Shown: in pieces, positions 61,282 to 64,000 of the stretch
Layout of the letters: every line of letters begins with the position of its first letter
Numbering within the stretch: the stretch's first letter is position 1
Assembly: GCA_029204225.1 (NCBI GenBank)
Contig: CM055095.1
Coordinates: 44,171,184-44,235,183 of the forward strand
Reading direction: 5' to 3'
Length of the DNA: 64,000 nucleotides
From: Diphasiastrum complanatum
Lineage: Eukaryota; Streptophyta; Lycopodiopsida; Lycopodiales; Lycopodiaceae
Notes under the pieces: generated by a model
Database searches by the model: none
What the model saw: only the letters and a program-made list of their open reading frames with translations
Told to the model about the DNA's origin: nothing
Program-made: the position numbers and the translations under genes

Positions 61282-61438
61282 AATCAACGTCTTACTTAGT
61301 CTAAGATCTATGCTATTCATGGAACATACCTCCATGATGGTGTCACACTAAAGTGTTAACAAGTATTTCAAAAAAAAACTTTTTAAATAATTGTTTCCAA
61401 ACCAAGATTAGCTCTAAAAGTTTCAAACTTGTCTTTAC

Positions 61439-62122
61439 TTAAGGCTTTTGTAAATATATCAGCAAGTTGCAACGTTGTAGAGCAATGTGTAACGCTAATA
61501 ATTTCTCACACACAAAGTGATATTTTACTTCAATGTGTTTAGTTCTTGCATGAAAAACTAGATTTTTGGCCAGTTGTATTCCACTTTGGCTATCATTTAA
61601 GATAATAGTTGGGTGTATTTGCTTCGTACCAATCTCACTCAACAATCTTTGCAGCCATACATCTTCTTGAGTAGCAGAACTTAATGCTTTATACTCAACT
61701 TCTATCGATGAAAGAGAAATGGTGTCTTGCTTCTTACTAGACCATGAAAAACAAGCATTTCCAGAGTTGAAAGCATACCCAGTAGTTGATTTTCTATTGT
61801 CTACATTGCCAACCCAATCAGCGTCAACATATCGTTGCAATCTAGGTAAAGCATTTTCCCTCCTATAAATCAAGCCAAGGTTGGGTGTGCCTTTTACGTA
61901 CCTCAAGATTCTTTTTGCGGCTTTCCAATGATCCAATGTAGGTAATGACATGAATTGACTGATTAAGCTTACAACATAGCAAATATTAGGGTGAGTAGTC
62001 ATAAGATAAATCAAACTTCCAACCAATTGATGAAATGTATCATCAACTTGACCACTATCGTCAACACGAGACAACTTCTTACCAACTTCACATGGAGTGA
62101 TGGATGGCTTACACTTTGTCAT
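61439..62122 (-). pseudogene. Copia RNase H domain, open frame of 227 codons
   Basis: It starts MTKCKPSITPCEVGKKLSRV and covers the pre-RNase H linker, LRYVKGTPNLGLIYRR, the catalytic neighbourhood YVDADWVGNVDNRKSTTGYA (first Asp), the SSIEVEYKALSSATQEDVW block (Glu) and ILNDSQSGIQLAKN (Asp), then the C-terminal HIEVKYHFV. The usual D-E-D residues are present. It is separated from its RT by an insertion or decayed spacer, so it is not a working polyprotein. Confidence 0.75.
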
Positions 62123-63281
62123 GTCATTAGAGGAGTTCTAAATCCAAAAAGGATCCTTTGTAAAGATTCTCTTTATATGTTTTTTCAGATTTTTCTTACA
62201 CGTGGACCAATCAAAACACTCAAATTTGAAATCTACGTAACGTAACTTTTTGAGTCCACATTAAAAATGGCATAATTGTTTAGTGGTAAGTCTGATTTTA
62301 GCAAAGTTTGGTGCGTTGGAAAGTGCTTTGATGAGCGCTTTCCAATAATATTTGACATGACATACTTTTGAACTACGATTAAAAAGTTATGGCAAGTCAA
62401 ATGTTTTAGTTGAAAATAGTGTTTCAATATTTTAATAATACAAAATGGATGTTTGCACGAATTTTTATAAGGTTCTTTTGGAGCTCAATACTCCCCTAAT
62501 GGAAATCTCTATAGAATCTCGCGAACATATATGCTTTAACATAGCCTGATGTTGTTGCCATTCTGCCATACTTCAACCCCCAAGCAATAATGCATAAGTT
62601 CTAAATTTGTCATTTCAAATTGCTTGCACAAATTGGCTTTGATAGAGTGAATGTGATAATAATGTCATCAACATATAGTACAATTAAGACAATGTTACCA
62701 TCGTTTATAAGATCATAAAGATTTGGATATGAACTTGTTATTATAAACTTGTGAGAGAAAAAGTAATGGTCAATACATCCATACCATTCACGTGGCACTT
62801 GCTTGAGACCATAAAGTGCTTTGTGTAGCTTGCATACCTTATCTTCACGTCCCTTCGCAATAAAGCCCTATGGTTGGAACATATATACTTCCTCCTCTAA
62901 GTCACCATTCAAGAATGCGGATTTCATATCCATTTGGTGGATCTTCCACCCGAGATAGGATGCCAAGGCAACAATTAGGCATAACATAGTCCACTTGGCC
63001 ATTGGAGCAAACGTCTCCTCATGGTCGATCCCCTTACTTTGCTCATAACCTTTTACCACTAGGCGTGCCTTATGCTTTGCAATCGTGCCATCTGCATGAA
63101 ACTTCATTCTATACATCGATTTGTTGTCAATGTCTTTCTTTCCAGGTGGAAGGTCAACCAACTTCCCCGTATCATGCCTATGGATCGATTCCATCTCCCC
63201 CTCCATTGCCCTTTGCCACTCATTGAGATCCTTTGCTTCATCAAAGATCGACGACTCTTGACACTTCAAAATGTCGCTCAT
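61439..63281 (-). mobile_element. Copia retrotransposon 3' half, minus strand (RT and RNase H)
   Basis: RT lies at 63281-62640 (WQRAMEGEMESIHRHDTGKL, HKARLVVKGYEQSKGIDHEE, HQMDMKSAFLNGDLEEEVYM, then YGLKQVPREWYG and IVLIVLYVDDIIIT). The active site reads YVDD, a normal variant. About 500 bp of non-coding sequence (62140-62635) interrupts the polyprotein. The RNase H frame 62122-61439 is uninterrupted for 227 codons (LVGSLIYLMTTHPNICYVVS, DWVGNVDNRKSTTGYAFNSG, ARTKHIEVKYHFVCEKLL). Neither gag, integrase nor LTRs are attached. Confidence 0.85.
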
Positions 63282-63334
63282 TAGGCATAATTTACATGGT
63301 AACGATCAGGATCTTTTCTTTCAAAGTGCAGAAA

Positions 63335-64000
63335 CTTAGATGTCTTTGATGCCTTCACTATTTTGACACTGTGGTTGTCATTGACACCTTTTGACTCAAT
63401 TAAATTGTAGGTTTTGTTGTGACATATAGTTCATCTAGTAAACACGATAATTTTTCTTTTCTCATAGTTTTTAGAGCACACATATACCAAGTAAAAATAA
63501 TAAAAAAAAATTGAATGTAATTTTATTGATATTATGAATGCTCATTATGTCGATCATTCCACTGGATACCAACAATCTAATGTACCATTGTATTCATGAT
63601 GCATAGATAGTGGAGCTAGTTCACACATGACTAGTCATGAAATTTTTTTTTCTTCCATGTCTATATCCAAAGAAAGTCATTTTTGCAACAAATGATGGTC
63701 AATGCATAATTGAGGAAGAGGGTTGTAATGCACTCCTACTCATAATTGAGGAAAAGGTTTCTAATGCACTCCTACTCATAGATGGTGGCAAAACATCAAG
63801 ACTTTTAAGGCATGTTCTATGTTTCTAGTCTTGCTAAAAATCCCATAAGTGTAGAACATATTGAGAATTAGACATGATGAAGAATTCACCGATAATGTTT
63901 GCACCGTCATGAAGAACGATAATTTGGTAGCAAAACACATGAAGTATGGTGCACTTTACAAGGTAGATGCTTTGGTTTCACATAATTGAATGCCATGAAT
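63335..64000 (+). mobile_element. Copia family A fragment: LTR end joined to protease region, runs off the window
   Basis: About 63340-63575 matches the LTR end at 54265-54485 (TTTGATGCCTTCACTATT..., TTGACACCTTTTGACTCAATTA...). It jumps to the protease CIDSGASSHMTSHEIFF (about 63604) without gag. A decayed pre-integrase region with YGALYKVDALVSHN (about 63950) follows up to the window end. Gag is deleted between LTR and protease. Confidence 0.65.

Overview
This is a plant nuclear window. Two conserved multi-exon plant genes, both on the minus strand, sit in a dense bed of decayed transposable elements. The left gene (8.5-16.0 kb) is the 5' part of an ATM-type checkpoint kinase: twelve exons rebuilt from splice sites and protein similarity, carrying about the first 465 residues. 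The right gene (36.4-52.0 kb) is an apparently complete methionine S-methyltransferase (MMT): twelve exons that join in frame to about 1,114 residues, one of them with a GC donor splice site. Long TE-filled introns, an abundance of Ty1/copia debris, long AG/CT microsatellites and a Penelope-type reverse transcriptase suggest a land plant with a large genome. A fern, lycophyte, bryophyte or gymnosperm seems likelier to me than a compact flowering-plant genome, but I cannot name the species.

Layout. 0-1.7 kb: left end of a minus-strand LTR element (LTR, primer site, start of gag). 1.7-2.9 kb: tandem repeats and GA/GT microsatellites. 3.0-6.8 kb: decayed plus-strand hAT transposon (BED finger, DUF659, hAT dimerisation domain). 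8.5-16.0 kb: ATM 5' half, with an organelle-type tRNA-Tyr fossil in one intron, a tandem duplication in another and an ABRE-rich upstream region. 17.1-21.0 kb: copia element with a 5' LTR, a truncated 3' LTR and most of its reverse transcriptase (RT) deleted. 21.0-21.5 kb: solo-LTR-like sequence. 22.2-25.7 kb: Penelope-like RT element followed by two mutually exclusive hairpins and a CT microsatellite. 25.7-33.7 kb: an 8-kb segment bounded by a nearly perfect 126-bp inverted repeat. It holds copia and gypsy fragments, an AG tract and two unrecognised coding remnants, one with a clear spliced intron. 36.4-52.0 kb: MMT, whose first intron holds a copia deletion derivative and other copia debris. 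53.6 kb: an 85-bp tRNA-derived insertion with 15-bp target-site duplications. 54-64 kb: several copia fragments in both orientations, unique AT-rich DNA and a third long CT tract.

The two host genes are not functionally linked: ATM acts in DNA double-strand-break signalling, MMT in the S-methylmethionine cycle. The rest is mobile DNA of several classes (copia, gypsy, hAT, Penelope-like, SINE-like), nearly all with stops, frameshifts or internal deletions. Exon borders were worked out by eye from GT/GC-AG sites, reading phase and remembered similarity to the Arabidopsis proteins; no alignment was run.
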